64,000 bases of DNA from Desulfobulbaceae bacterium BRH_c16a (GCA_000961725.1 LADS01000008.1:1-64000), one strand, 5' to 3'; numbered from the stretch's first letter, positions 43,954 to 54,537 are shown. Notes: generated from the letters alone by a model not told the origin. Program-made: numbers and translations.

Positions 43954-46900
43954 TCATAACGCCAGGACATCGCGCACCTTAGCGGCCAGATCGCGATTGG
44001 AAAACGGTTTCTGAAGAAAGTTTACACCAGCATCGAGCACTCCTCGATGGGCGATCAAGTCGGCGGTATAGCCCGACATAAACAGTACCTTGATCTCCGG
44101 GTAGAGCGTTTGCAATCCCTCAGCCAGGTCGCGGCCGTTCATCTCCGGCATGACCACGTCGGTGATCAACAGGTGGATCCCTCCCCGATGTTTTTCGGCA
44201 AGCTCCACAGCCTGTTTCGGTGTCATCGCTTCCAACACGGTGTACCCTTGCTTTTCAAGCATCTTTCCGGTCATTTTCAGGATCGGTGCTTCGTCCTCGA
44301 CAATCAGCACAGTTTCCCCTCGACCTTGCGGAATATCGGCAATGGAGATCGCTTCATCCCGATCGGTCTCGCCGACATGCCGCGGTAAATAGATCCTGAA
44401 GGTCGAGCCTTTTTCCGGCTCGCTATAGACATTGATGAATCCCGAATTCTGTTTGACGATGCCATAGACTGTGGCCAGCCCGAGTCCGGTACCCTTGCCT
44501 GTTGTCTTTGTGGTGAAAAAAGGTTCGAAAAGCTGGCCAAGTGTTGCCTTGTCCATGCCGCAACCATCATCACTGATCGTCAGCAGGACAAAGTCGCCTG
44601 GTACAAATCCGCCATGGTAGGCGCAGTAATTATCGTCAAAGCTGACATTGCCCGTTTCAATGCTGATCTTGCCCACGTCTGAAATGGCATCTCGGGAATT
44701 AACGCAGAGGTTCGCCAGGATCTGATCGAGCTGAGACGGATCGATATTGACCATCCATAAATCGGCACCGGGCTGCCAGAAAAGATTTATGTCTTCGCCG
44801 ATAAGCCGGCGGAGCATCTTGAGCATGCTCTCAACAGTGTCATTGAGGTCGAGCACTTGAGGTGCTATGGTCTGCTTGCGGGCAAAGGCCAGAAGCTGCC
44901 GGGTAATTTCGGCGGCGCGCAGGGCGGCATCAAGAACTTCCCGCAGGTCGTCTCCCAGCGGATCACCCGGAGTTACTTTGGCAAGGGCCAGTTCGGTAAA
45001 ACCAATAATTACGCTCAACATGTTGTTATAATCGTGGGCCACACCACCAGCCAAACGTCCCACGGTCTCCATCTTCTGAGCCTGAACCAGCTGGGATTGG
45101 AGATTTTCCCGCTCTTCTTCGACACGCTTACGCTCTGTGATATCAGCAAGGACGAAAACGTTTAATGTGTCGGTGTTGGCAAAGCGAAACTCCACGTGGC
45201 GAACACTGCCGTCTTTACAAGTCACAGGATACTCCATGGGCTTGCTTTCAGTATGTGTCCTTCGCACCCCCTCAAGCGCCGTTTGCCACTCACGACGAAC
45301 ACGTCTCCTGAACACTTCTTCCGGATAGGCAAGTGCCCACCATTCTTCAACAGACGGCATATCTTCCAGTGTATAACCAAAAAGTTCAGTGAATTTTGAA
45401 CTGGCAAAAAGAGTTTTCTCGCGATCGTCCGAGATCACTATGCCAACCGGCGCTAATTCGGCAAACAGCCGGAATCTGGATTCACTCTCCCGTAGCGCCA
45501 CCTCGCCTTGCCGATGCTCGGCCTCTCTTTCGATAACGCTCAGTGCATAAGCAAAATCTCCAGCCATTTCGTTGAAAAGATTTCGTTCTTCCTCATCCAC
45601 GACAAGATTGTTCTCTGCAGCGGCAGCAAGATATCCATGGGTTTTGCCGGCGTGGGTCAGTGCCACGCATAGTGATTGGCTTTCAGCGCAGCCCGATGCA
45701 ATGGGGCAATTGACACAGACATTTTGTCGGTCACGCACTAGCAGCACCCCCTGCTCTTTCCGGGCAAACGTACAGCAGGCCGGGAGATTTCCTCGCTCCA
45801 GCATGGCGGTAAGTTCTGCCGAAAATGCAGCAAGTCCCTCCATAGCCCAGGAGACAGGTCGGTCATGACCATCCGTCAACACAATCATTGCCGAAGGGTA
45901 ACCGCGATTGCTCACCAGCAGGCGACAACCCTCGCGGATCAGGGTCTCTTTATCGCGCTCGCGGACAATCAACTTATTTACATCACGAATCGTCCGCAGT
46001 AAGCGGTTAAGATGTTCAATGCGCAACTGTGAACGCTTACGTTCGGTGATGTCTTCCATGGCACCCATAATTCCAATGATATTGCCGTCGGGGTCACGGA
46101 TGGGGGCTAAAGACAGGCTGCCATCAAAAATGGTGCCGTCCTTTCGGTTCCTCACTACTTCAAGACCTACATAAGAACTGCCTTCACCGACTTTCAGGCG
46201 CAAATCAGTGAACTCTGCAAATTTGGCGTCGGAAATTATGGGCAGAGGGGTGCCGATGACCTCATGGGCTGTCCAACCGAAAATTCGTTCGGCCGAGGTG
46301 TTCCATGTCAAAACCCTGCCCTGAAGATCGATGCTGTAGAGTGCCACCGGTGAGCATTCGATCATGGCGTGCTGGTACTCTTCGCTTTTGCGTAGCGCCT
46401 CTTCGGCCGACTTCCTTTCAGTAATATCCACCACAGTGGTGACGAAATAGATGGGTTTATTGAAACTGTCCCGCCGCACGACAGCGCTGACATCCGCCCA
46501 GATCAATACACCGCTCTTGTGCACATACCTTTTCTCAAGGCGTGCCCCGTTTTTTATGCCTGCAAGCAACAGGGCAACGACCTTCTCAGTGGTTTCGATA
46601 TCTTCAGCGGGCGTGAGATCCTTCCAGGTTTTCCCCTGTAATTCATCTCGATCATATCCCAGCATATCGGCAAAGGCCTGATTGACATTCATTTCACCGG
46701 AGGGCAGGGTCAACGATTTACCCACGTTCGCGGCTTCGAATATATACTTGAATCGATCTGCGCTTTCCTGTAGTTCCCGCGTCTTGTGGGCCACCTGCCG
46801 GCGTAGCGACCACCACCAGAGAACAAAGATTAAAAGAAGTGACAGCAATGGCAGGGCGACCATGGCAATATAGCGCAAGATACTCTGAAAGTCGGGACGA

Positions 46901-48378
46901 GATTTTTCATAAAGCCCCATCCATTTTTCATAAATACGCCGGTATTCACCGCTTTCCTTCAGGATCTTCAATCCTTCATTGAATTGGGCCAGCAGTGCGG
47001 TTTCCCCATTTGGAGCGGCGTAACTGTATTCACCGGAAAAAAAACTGTGGCGGCCCAAAACAAGATTGGTCCAACCGTTCTTGTCGATTAAATACATGCT
47101 GGTTATTCTAGGCACCAGGGCACAGTCATAGCCTCCTTCGGAAACTGCGCGCAGCACGTCTTCCTGGGTCTCAACAACCGTTGTCATGCCTTTAAGATCA
47201 TGCGCTGCCAACATATCGAGAATGACATCGCCTTGCTGGACAACAAGGCTTTTACCATCAAGATCCGCAACCGTTTCCGGTGGCTTGCCGCTATCCCTGC
47301 GGACAACACCGACGTAGTTCGATACCAGGTAGGAAGGCGAAAACTCGAAGATGCGGTCCCGTTCGGAAGAGTAGAACATGCCCTGAATGGCATCTATCTC
47401 GCCACTCCTCAAACCATCGACTATATCTGCCCATGGCCCCAGACGGATCTGTACAGCCATATTCATCTCTTCGGCAATTGCACGCGTCAGTTCGACCGTA
47501 AACCCGGTGGGTCGCCCTTTTTCGTCCAGATATTCGAAGGGTGGGTAGTTGTGATCACCCCCGACAATGATCGATCGGTTGGCGGGGAGTTGCAGGGCGG
47601 CAAACCATTTAGAGTGCAGACGGCGGTAAGTGCCATCCGCCATTATCAGGGCGAGTCCTTCATTGAGCAGCGCCAGAGTCTGCCGGTCCCCCTCCCGGAC
47701 GGCAAAACAAAAGTCCTGGCGAAAGCCTTCGATGGGAGTTTCAATAACCTTCAGGTTGGTAATACCGGATTCGCTGAGTAGCCGAAGAGCCACCAGTCGC
47801 TGCAAAACGACGGCGTCGTGACGCCCCTGTGACAGCTCCCTTAGGGCATCTTCAAAGGTTGGCGTAGTAGAGATGTCGATGCCGCGATCTTCCCGCCGCA
47901 GGAACTCCTCGGCATTGTCGCCTTTCATGACGGCTACCTGCCGCCCCTTCAGATCGGCCAGGGTGCGAATCCCACTTGTTTCCGTCCTGACCACGATAGC
48001 TCCATGGAGGGACATGTACGGAAAGGTGAAATCGAAGATCTCTTCCCGCTCCGGCGTGCGGCCAACCAGAGGAAGTGCCTCAATTTCACCGAGCTCCAAC
48101 AGATCGCGGACCTCGAACCAAGGACCGACATGGAAGCTGACATTACGATCCATGGCGGCAAGCGCAGCGCGAAACAGCTCCACGGAAAAACCATCCGCCA
48201 GGCCGTTTGCTCCGACGATGGAAAACGGCGGATAATCTATTTCGGCTCCGGAGCGAATAGGTTGGCTGGGCAGTGGGGGCTTGTCTTCTGCAATGGCCGA
48301 AGCAGCAAATACAAGAATGCTGGCGATTCCAATAAATGAGAACAAATGGGTGACAAATGGAAGCGTTTTAAAATTCAC
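43954..48378 (-). CDS. BvgS-like hybrid kinase with two periplasmic SBP3 domains
   Basis: A 1474-residue membrane sensor. Order: signal/anchor (1-30), two type-3 solute-binding domains (about 38-265 and 268-490) facing the periplasm, a membrane helix (about 503-525), PAS (540-650), PAS (665-785), a GAF-type domain (790-955) with clustered cysteines (868, 869, 888, 891, 897, 904), PAS (965-1090), HisKA with His1115 in GGVAHDYNNML, HATPase and a receiver with Asp1407 in ITDVVMPEMNG. Amino-acid-like ligands are likely from the SBP3 family. BvgS-type kinases relay to a separate regulator; none is adjacent. Confidence 0.93.
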   Translation of the reverse strand: MNFKTLPFVTHLFSFIGIASILVFAASAIAEDKPPLPSQPIRSGAEIDYPPFSIVGANGLADGFSVELFRAALAAMDRNVSFHVGPWFEVRDLLELGEIEALPLVGRTPEREEIFDFTFPYMSLHGAIVVRTETSGIRTLADLKGRQVAVMKGDNAEEFLRREDRGIDISTTPTFEDALRELSQGRHDAVVLQRLVALRLLSESGITNLKVIETPIEGFRQDFCFAVREGDRQTLALLNEGLALIMADGTYRRLHSKWFAALQLPANRSIIVGGDHNYPPFEYLDEKGRPTGFTVELTRAIAEEMNMAVQIRLGPWADIVDGLRSGEIDAIQGMFYSSERDRIFEFSPSYLVSNYVGVVRRDSGKPPETVADLDGKSLVVQQGDVILDMLAAHDLKGMTTVVETQEDVLRAVSEGGYDCALVPRITSMYLIDKNGWTNLVLGRHSFFSGEYSYAAPNGETALLAQFNEGLKILKESGEYRRIYEKWMGLYEKSRPDFQSILRYIAMVALPLLSLLLIFVLWWWSLRRQVAHKTRELQESADRFKYIFEAANVGKSLTLPSGEMNVNQAFADMLGYDRDELQGKTWKDLTPAEDIETTEKVVALLLAGIKNGARLEKRYVHKSGVLIWADVSAVVRRDSFNKPIYFVTTVVDITERKSAEEALRKSEEYQHAMIECSPVALYSIDLQGRVLTWNTSAERIFGWTAHEVIGTPLPIISDAKFAEFTDLRLKVGEGSSYVGLEVVRNRKDGTIFDGSLSLAPIRDPDGNIIGIMGAMEDITERKRSQLRIEHLNRLLRTIRDVNKLIVRERDKETLIREGCRLLVSNRGYPSAMIVLTDGHDRPVSWAMEGLAAFSAELTAMLERGNLPACCTFARKEQGVLLVRDRQNVCVNCPIASGCAESQSLCVALTHAGKTHGYLAAAAENNLVVDEEERNLFNEMAGDFAYALSVIEREAEHRQGEVALRESESRFRLFAELAPVGIVISDDREKTLFASSKFTELFGYTLEDMPSVEEWWALAYPEEVFRRRVRREWQTALEGVRRTHTESKPMEYPVTCKDGSVRHVEFRFANTDTLNVFVLADITERKRVEEERENLQSQLVQAQKMETVGRLAGGVAHDYNNMLSVIIGFTELALAKVTPGDPLGDDLREVLDAALRAAEITRQLLAFARKQTIAPQVLDLNDTVESMLKMLRRLIGEDINLFWQPGADLWMVNIDPSQLDQILANLCVNSRDAISDVGKISIETGNVSFDDNYCAYHGGFVPGDFVLLTISDDGCGMDKATLGQLFEPFFTTKTTGKGTGLGLATVYGIVKQNSGFINVYSEPEKGSTFRIYLPRHVGETDRDEAISIADIPQGRGETVLIVEDEAPILKMTGKMLEKQGYTVLEAMTPKQAVELAEKHRGGIHLLITDVVMPEMNGRDLAEGLQTLYPEIKVLFMSGYTADLIAHRGVLDAGVNFLQKPFSNRDLAAKVRDVLAL

Positions 48379-48865
48379 AAGATGTAATCCTTTTTGTGCT
48401 TGTCGCCTGTTGTAATATAAAAAACGATCTCTTTGCCTGCCGGCATGTTACCGGCCGCCTCGTGATATTGATTATTTGATATCCTGTGTGGTGGAATATA
48501 GCAGATGTAGCTGGCCATTCCCTCCAACTAACACTGACGTCTGTTGATCACCAAATGGATCAATTCTGGTTCGCCAGTAGCTGTAGATCTCGGGGACGGA
48601 TTCATATTCCTGCCTTCTTTTCTTGCCTTCCGCTCTTTCATGTATAGCTTGACTGTTCTGAATTCAAGGGATTGTCCAACGCCAAAAGCCTCCTCTTAAA
48701 AGTCGGACTACAGCACAGTTTTCACCTTTAGAAAAACCGATTCGGCCATTGAGGGGGATCAAACGATTTTACAGCCTCTCATAATGAATTATCTTCTGTG
48801 AGAAGGACTGATTATCCTAAGCCTAGCTGATCTTCAGTATAAATGGAAAGGAGATTCTTCTTGAT
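48379..48865. promoter_or_regulatory. divergent intergenic region between two kinase genes
   Basis: 487 bases without a gene. It must hold the promoters for the minus-strand BvgS-like gene and the plus-strand kinase. AAAGGAG (48846-48852) serves the latter. No strong repeat or operator stands out. Confidence 0.4.
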
Positions 48866-51298
48866 ATGAAGCATGTCGACAAACCCCACCAGAGCAAAAA
48901 GCCGCAGACTTCGGACACCTGCGAACCTACCTTTCCAGTAAATAATTGCCGGCTTCTGTTCGACTCGATACCGGATCCGTGTCTCTTGCTTGATCCGGGA
49001 CTAATGATTGTAGCAGTGAACGATGCCTATTTAAGCGCTACTCTGACGAAACGTGAAAAAATTATCGGCCGCGACCTACTAGAGGTATTCCCCGAACTAG
49101 CCGAGGCAAATGCTACTGGAGTCCGTGATCTAAAAGATTCATTGAAGAGGGTACTCGCGAATCGGGTAACCGACACAATGGCGGTCAGGAAATACGATAT
49201 TCGCAAGCCGGATGATATAGGCGCAGATTTTAAAGAGCGTTATTGGAGTTCCGTCAATACGCCGGTCATTGGGGCAGACAACGAAATCGCCTGCATAATC
49301 CACCGAATAACAGATGTGACGGATTTTATCCATCTTAACGCAGAACTGGAGATACAAAAAGAGAAACTACGGGAGAGTGAGCAACGCTTTGCCTCCTTCA
49401 TGTCTCACCTGCCTGCTGCAGCCTGGATGAAGGATCTGCAAGGCAGGTATGGTTATGCCAATCCGGAAGCAGAATGTATTTTCTCTTCGCCCTTTCGCGA
49501 ATTTGCAGGCAAGACTGACGAGGAATTCTTGCCGCTGGACTCGGCCCGGAAGTTTGCCGAGAACGATCAAAAGGTTTTGTCTCAAACAGAAACAGGTAGC
49601 CTGCAGACTCTTGAATACCTGCGGCAAGCTGATGGGATCGAGCACGAGTACATCGTCAGCAAATTCATCGTCCCCGGTCCGGACGACCAACCGGCATACG
49701 TTGCCGGTATAGCCTTCGATATCACCGAATTAAAGCAAGCAAAAAAAGCATTGCGTGAGTCTGAAAATCGTTACTCCACGCTGTTCAATGCAATTGACGA
49801 AGGCTTCTGCATCATTGAAATGATTTTCGACGACAATGAAAAGCCGATCGACTATCGCTTTCTGGAAATCAATCCGGCGTTTGAGAAGCAAACGGGGCTC
49901 TTCAATGCGATGGGTAAGAGCATTCAAGAACTTTTACCGAAGCTCGAAGAGTATTGGTTTGATATTTACGGAAAAGTAGCTTTGACGGGACAACCGGTTC
50001 GCTTTCAGGCCCTCCGGATTGATCGCTATTATGACGTTTACGCTTTCCGTTTTGGTCCACCGGAGAACCGGCAAGTCGCGATTCTTTTTAACGACATCAC
50101 CGAACGTAAGCGGGCAGATGAGGAATTAGAAACTGTCAATGCTCAACTATCGGAACTGGCCGGTAACCTTACGTCCACATATCAAGCTCTCGACACGATC
50201 GGATTAATCGTTTGTGACTTGGGCGAGAGTGACTGCCAGATTAAAATTTTCAACTCTGGTGCGGAAAACCTGCTTGGTTACCGGCAGGATGAAGCCTTCG
50301 GCAAATCGATCGGTCTTATATACCAACAAGACTCCATAGATAAAATACCGGGTCAGACCAATGAGTTCCGCCGGGGGAAGGCGTTGCAGTCATTCAATAC
50401 ATCCCTGGTACGCAAATCGGGAGAAAAATTCCCAGCAGTAGTTTCTATTCATCCTTTTGACTACCATGAAGGGCACTTCCGGCAAGTTGTGGGGGTATTT
50501 CGAGATATTTCTGACTTAATGCAGGTCCAGGAGCAGCTGAAAGCTGCAAATGAAAATCTTGAACAGAAGGTTGAGCGACGTACCCAGGAGTTGCAGGAAA
50601 CTCAGAAACAGTTTCTGCACGCCGCAAAGCTCTCGGCAATTGGCAAATTGTCAGCCTCTATTGCCCACGAATTCAACAACCCCCTGCAGGGCCTTATGAC
50701 CATACTTCAAAGCTTTAAGAAATGGAGGAAACTGGAGGAAGAGGAGGATAGGATGTTGCTGGACGTGGCTATCAGCGAGAGTCACAGAATGAAAAATTTG
50801 ATTCACAGTCTCCGGGACTTTAACCGCCCATCATCCGGCAAGAAAATTTTTATGGATGTGCATGCGGCTATGGACTCCTTGCTGTTGTTCTGCAAGAGCG
50901 ATTTTAAGAACAAAAGGATTTCTACGATATTGAATTATGCTGAGAGGATGCCGCATATCTTGGCAGTTCCCGACCAGATGAAACAGGTTTTTCTTAATCT
51001 GTTGAACAATGCAGCGGATGCCTGCCTCGAGAACGGCGGGGTGATCACGATAAGCACCTGTCATGATGAGAAGAGAATCGCGGTTGCAATTAAGGATAAC
51101 TGCGGAGGTATTGAAACTCAAAATCTGGATCTGATCTTTCAGCCGTTCTTCACTACCAAAGCTGAAGTCAGGGGAATAGGCCTGGGTTTGTCGGTTAGTC
51201 ATGGCATCGTTCAAAACCATCAAGGAGAAATTCGTGTTGAGAGCCGGCCGGGGGAAGGCGCAACCTTTACCGTCCTGCTGCCTATTGAAGGAAAATGA
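48866..51298 (+). CDS. cytoplasmic multi-PAS histidine kinase
   Basis: An 810-residue soluble kinase with four PAS domains (about 30-155, 165-290, 300-415 and 440-560), a coiled coil (LKAANENLEQKVERRTQELQETQKQF), HisKA with His601 in SASIAHEFNNPLQG, and HATPase (NLLNNAADACLENGG, DNCGGIE, FFTTK, GIGLGLS). There is no receiver domain. The HEFNNPLQG box belongs to the HisKA group common in delta-proteobacterial sensor kinases. A truncated, inverted relative of its C-terminus lies at 53095-53325. Confidence 0.92.
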   Translation: MKHVDKPHQSKKPQTSDTCEPTFPVNNCRLLFDSIPDPCLLLDPGLMIVAVNDAYLSATLTKREKIIGRDLLEVFPELAEANATGVRDLKDSLKRVLANRVTDTMAVRKYDIRKPDDIGADFKERYWSSVNTPVIGADNEIACIIHRITDVTDFIHLNAELEIQKEKLRESEQRFASFMSHLPAAAWMKDLQGRYGYANPEAECIFSSPFREFAGKTDEEFLPLDSARKFAENDQKVLSQTETGSLQTLEYLRQADGIEHEYIVSKFIVPGPDDQPAYVAGIAFDITELKQAKKALRESENRYSTLFNAIDEGFCIIEMIFDDNEKPIDYRFLEINPAFEKQTGLFNAMGKSIQELLPKLEEYWFDIYGKVALTGQPVRFQALRIDRYYDVYAFRFGPPENRQVAILFNDITERKRADEELETVNAQLSELAGNLTSTYQALDTIGLIVCDLGESDCQIKIFNSGAENLLGYRQDEAFGKSIGLIYQQDSIDKIPGQTNEFRRGKALQSFNTSLVRKSGEKFPAVVSIHPFDYHEGHFRQVVGVFRDISDLMQVQEQLKAANENLEQKVERRTQELQETQKQFLHAAKLSAIGKLSASIAHEFNNPLQGLMTILQSFKKWRKLEEEEDRMLLDVAISESHRMKNLIHSLRDFNRPSSGKKIFMDVHAAMDSLLLFCKSDFKNKRISTILNYAERMPHILAVPDQMKQVFLNLLNNAADACLENGGVITISTCHDEKRIAVAIKDNCGGIETQNLDLIFQPFFTTKAEVRGIGLGLSVSHGIVQNHQGEIRVESRPGEGATFTVLLPIEGK

Positions 51299-51500
51299 TT
51301 TTGTAAGCCGGGATGCCAAAACTCCTCAAGCCCTTGATCAAAGATGCCATACAGATGGCTTTCACCAGGAATAATCGTCGCAACCCTTAAGGGATAACCC
51401 TTCAGCGATAACGTTTTGGATTACAGCCGGGAAAGGCACGGTATCCTGCGGACTATAATCAGCGTGAGCAGTCAATTATTTTATCATTAAGATAGATTCT

Positions 51501-52886
51501 ATGAAAATATCAGCTTTCATTCGGAACAATATTCAAGCCATTCTTCAGGATTGGGAACAATTTGCCGCCTCAATTCAGCTTAAATCTGGAGACATGGACA
51601 AGAAAGCTCTACGCGCTCACGCCAGACACATGCTGGAAGATATTGCCGATGATCTTGATTCGCCAAGGAGTAAAAACGAGCAAGCCAAAAAATCGAAAGG
51701 TCGAAGTTTTGAGCCAGATAGCACCAGCGCAGCAGAGGATCAGGGCCTGGAGCACTTGCAATCTGATTTCGAAATTAACGCTTTGGTTGGCGAATATCGG
51801 TTTCTGCGTGCAAGTGTTATTCGTCTTTTAAGTGAGTACAGACTCCAGAAGGCACTAGAGCTTTATGATTTAATTCGATTCAATGAATCTCTGGATGACC
51901 AGATCGCTGGAGCTATTGGTAGCTTTTTCACTAAGAGAGAGAAGCAAAACCGGCTACTTGCTTCAGTTCTATCCTCGTCGTCAGATAACGGTTATATCTT
52001 GGACCTAGATGGTATGTTTCTTTATGCAAACAAACCAATGCTCCAAATCCTCAATATGTCTTTAGATGAATTGCTAGGGAAATCGCATATTGATCTCAGT
52101 TTCTCTACAGCGTCCGAAATACACAATAATATAAGGAAGGTTATAAAAACGGCAAAAAATCACAGCGGTGAAGTGAAGTATACTTTGCCTTCGGGAGAGG
52201 GAAGGTGTTTCGAATATGTGTTTTCTCCAATTCTTGACAACGAGAACAAGGTTGAAGCTGTAGCAGCAATGGAACGCGATGTCACCGACCGCAAGTTGTC
52301 GGAAGAGCGAGATTGGCGCCACGCTAACCACGACAGTCTTACCGGCCTGCCAAATCGCCGGTTGTTTCTCGATCGTCTGGATCATGACATTAAATATGCA
52401 GCACGAACATCTTCTTCGCTGGCGTTACTGTTCATCGACCTTGATCATTTCAAACAGATCAATGACTTGCTTGGGCATGACGTTGGAGATCAGTTGCTGA
52501 GGCAGATAAAAGAACGCATTGTTCCTTGTGTGCGCACTGCTGATACCGTGGCCAGGCTGGGTGGAGATGAATTTACCATTATTCTGCTGGAACCCGGCAA
52601 GATTGAACAACTTGTAACGGTGGCAAATAAAATTCTCAACCAGTTGGCCCTCCCGTTTAGCATCTTAAATGAAACCGTCAATATTTCGGCTTGCATCGGC
52701 ATTACACTTTTACCTCACAATGCGATCGAGCCGGAGCATCTTCTAAAAAATGCGGATCAAGCGATGTACGCTGCGAAAAAGGCTGGGGGGAACCGATTTT
52801 GCTTTTTCAACATTGAGAATGCAGAAATATGCCTCAACACGGTTAGGGGGTGGTCTTCGTCAAGCGATGCCGGAGCAGCAGCTTGA
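51501..52886 (+). CDS. diguanylate cyclase with RsbRD-like and PAS domains
   Basis: A 461-residue protein. The N-terminal helical region (1-150: ISAFIRNNIQAILQDWEQFA, LRAHARHMLEDIADDL) resembles RsbRD/RsbT co-antagonist N-terminal domains. A PAS domain (about 155-265) follows, then a GGDEF domain (270-435) with NHDSLTGLPNRRLFLDRL and an intact GGDEF active site near 354 in ARLGGDEFTII. It should make cyclic di-GMP. There is no RxxD inhibitory site directly before GGDEF (sequence RTADTVARLGGDEF). The extra C-terminal tail (NTVRGWSSSSDAGAAA) looks like read-through or decay of the native end. Confidence 0.9.
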   Translation: MKISAFIRNNIQAILQDWEQFAASIQLKSGDMDKKALRAHARHMLEDIADDLDSPRSKNEQAKKSKGRSFEPDSTSAAEDQGLEHLQSDFEINALVGEYRFLRASVIRLLSEYRLQKALELYDLIRFNESLDDQIAGAIGSFFTKREKQNRLLASVLSSSSDNGYILDLDGMFLYANKPMLQILNMSLDELLGKSHIDLSFSTASEIHNNIRKVIKTAKNHSGEVKYTLPSGEGRCFEYVFSPILDNENKVEAVAAMERDVTDRKLSEERDWRHANHDSLTGLPNRRLFLDRLDHDIKYAARTSSSLALLFIDLDHFKQINDLLGHDVGDQLLRQIKERIVPCVRTADTVARLGGDEFTIILLEPGKIEQLVTVANKILNQLALPFSILNETVNISACIGITLLPHNAIEPEHLLKNADQAMYAAKKAGGNRFCFFNIENAEICLNTVRGWSSSSDAGAAA

Positions 52887-53094
52887 GGTTTTTACCCGCA
52901 AAATGTTGGTTTCTCCAACAGACGGATTATTTAAGGCGACATCAACATGAAAAAGGGCTGCTAATTGCCTCGAAAATTTACTCATTGAAAAGGCGAATCT
53001 GATCAGTGAGCTTGGGTCACCAGGATATTGTTAATCCTCTTGTTTGTCACTTTTTCGGCGACTAAAAAATGTGAATTTCGATGCAGGCAGGATA

Positions 53095-53325
53095 TCATTC
53101 TCCTTTGATAGGCAGCAGGACGGTAAAGGTTGCGCCTCCCCCCGGCCGGCCAACACGATTTTCTCCTTGATGGTTTTGAACGATGCCATGGCAGACCGAC
53201 AAACCCAGACCTGTCCCCTTAACTGAAAAATCAAATCCTTCAGGCTGAATACCTACACCGTTATCCTTAATCGCCACGGCAACGCTCTTGCCTTCCTGCC
53301 ACGTGCTTTGACAGGCGTGTTGCAC
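53095..53325 (-). pseudogene. C-terminal remnant of a histidine kinase
   Basis: Seventy-six residues (GKSVAVAIKDNGVGIQPEGFDFSVKGTGLGLSVCHGIVQNHQGE, then GGGATFTVLLPIKGE) match the end of the HATPase domain of the kinase encoded at 48866-51298. The F-box (FQPFFTTK) and everything upstream are missing. It is inverted relative to that kinase, so it is a duplicated and truncated copy. Confidence 0.8.
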
Positions 53326-53354
53326 TTATTACTTGAATCCAGCGACAGACATTA

Positions 53355-53573
53355 TTGCTCGAAGGTCTCCAAAAACTTCAAGATTCTTTCGCAAAAGCAA
53401 ATCGCGTCGCATCTTCGATTGTAGATCTTAACGGCTTATCAATTACGAAACCCAAAAGGAGCGCTAACGGCCAGCGCTCAGGAAAAGTGCTCGGTGCTCT
53501 CGCGTTACAAGCGAAACCAACCTACTTTTTCTGTCAAGGTGTCGATTTTTCGAGGCTGCTGCTCCGATTGTGA
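53355..53573 (+). pseudogene. PocR-type sensory domain remnant
   Basis: LEGLQKLQDSFAKANRVASSIVDLNGLSITKP matches the start of PocR ligand-binding domains (LQ-x2-QDxFAKAtGxAsxivDxxGxPItxPSNF). After this the sequence degenerates, with no Cys-containing core or output domain. Together with the kinase remnant beside it, it suggests a deleted PocR-kinase gene. Confidence 0.6.
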
Positions 53574-53688
53574 TTGAAGACGTGCATATTGCAAACTGAC
53601 TTATTGAACAAAATTGGATTGGGGATGTTGATGACGATCATATCATCGCATCATCGCGTATGCAGAAAAAAATAGGTCCAACTCTCGG

Positions 53689-54087
53689 TCATTTTATCAC
53701 GAATGGGACATACTTGCTGTCTATCCTCACGATATGATTCAGCCACCAATCCCTTAAAAAAGACAAAACCAATTCATGGTCTTTGGTTGTAATTGCCTCT
53801 TGGTAAACCTGGTCTGTTTTTTCTGCTAACCCCTGATGTAAGGCACAATGCTCCTCGAGATCCGGGTAACCGGCCTTGGCTATTATCGCTTCCTCTGTTT
53901 TAAAATGAATAAGGGTATATTGCTTAAGGGTGACCAAAGTCGGTTGCAATATTTTTTCACTATCCCCATTTTGTATGAAGTAATGCAATGAGTTGATGGT
54001 TGAAATAATGCCCCGGTGCTGTTCGTCAATTATGGGTATACCGGTATTGTTGCCTTCTTTCCAAACTATATATAGAGAATTTGACAT
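53689..54087 (-). CDS. bacteriohemerythrin
   Basis: A 132-residue single-domain hemerythrin with all di-iron ligands visible: His24 (DEQHRG), His61 and Glu65 (LIHFKTEE), His80 and His84 (EHCALHQGL), His118 and Asp123 (WWLNHIVRIDSKY). It would bind O2, or sense it, in the cytoplasm; there is no membrane segment or fused signalling domain. Length is typical. It is downstream of a 2Fe-2S ferredoxin gene on the same strand (80-base gap), a reasonable oxygen- or redox-handling pair in an anaerobe. Confidence 0.93.
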   Translation of the reverse strand: MSNSLYIVWKEGNNTGIPIIDEQHRGIISTINSLHYFIQNGDSEKILQPTLVTLKQYTLIHFKTEEAIIAKAGYPDLEEHCALHQGLAEKTDQVYQEAITTKDHELVLSFLRDWWLNHIVRIDSKYVPFVIK

Positions 54088-54167
54088 TTTTTCCTTATTT
54101 ATTGATATCCTTGGTCATCTATCCCTGGTGGTCGCCGACTTCAGTGTGCCACTTGTCAATTAGCTTG

Positions 54168-54485
54168 CTACATGAGATCTGGAGTGATTTGCTTGGAACC
54201 ATAGTTGATGATCTCGATCTCAATATCCTTACCAGGATAAGTCTGACATGCCAAGCGCATATCGGGGTCCGCCCCCAAACGTTGAAGAGCCAATGTTTCC
54301 CTGGGTTGGACAGGACTTAAATATTGCTGGCCCTTCAATATTCTGACAAGACATTGTCCGCAGATGGCTTTTCCTCCGCACAGGGTCTTGATAGGAACTT
54401 CATTTACCTGTAAAGCGATCAGGATAGAGCGTACCATGACGGTTTCGATCTGCCGTCCACTGTTTTTTATAGAAATCGAGACCAT
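54168..54485 (-). CDS. plant-type 2Fe-2S ferredoxin
   Basis: A 105-residue ferredoxin fold. The cluster cysteines are Cys36, Cys42, Cys45 and Cys80 (LCGGKAICGQC, then MRLACQTYP), the C-x5-C-x2-C...C pattern of adrenodoxin/plant-type and methane-monooxygenase-type ferredoxins. It would carry single electrons in the cytoplasm. It lies between an unknown gene (52-base gap) and hemerythrin on the same strand. A link between ferredoxin and the hemerythrin di-iron centre is inference only. Confidence 0.88.
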   Translation of the reverse strand: MVSISIKNSGRQIETVMVRSILIALQVNEVPIKTLCGGKAICGQCLVRILKGQQYLSPVQPRETLALQRLGADPDMRLACQTYPGKDIEIEIINYGSKQITPDLM

Positions 54486-54537
54486 AGATTTTTCACTGTT
54501 GTTAAAATATCTTGCTTATCTATCATGTCGTGAAGGA

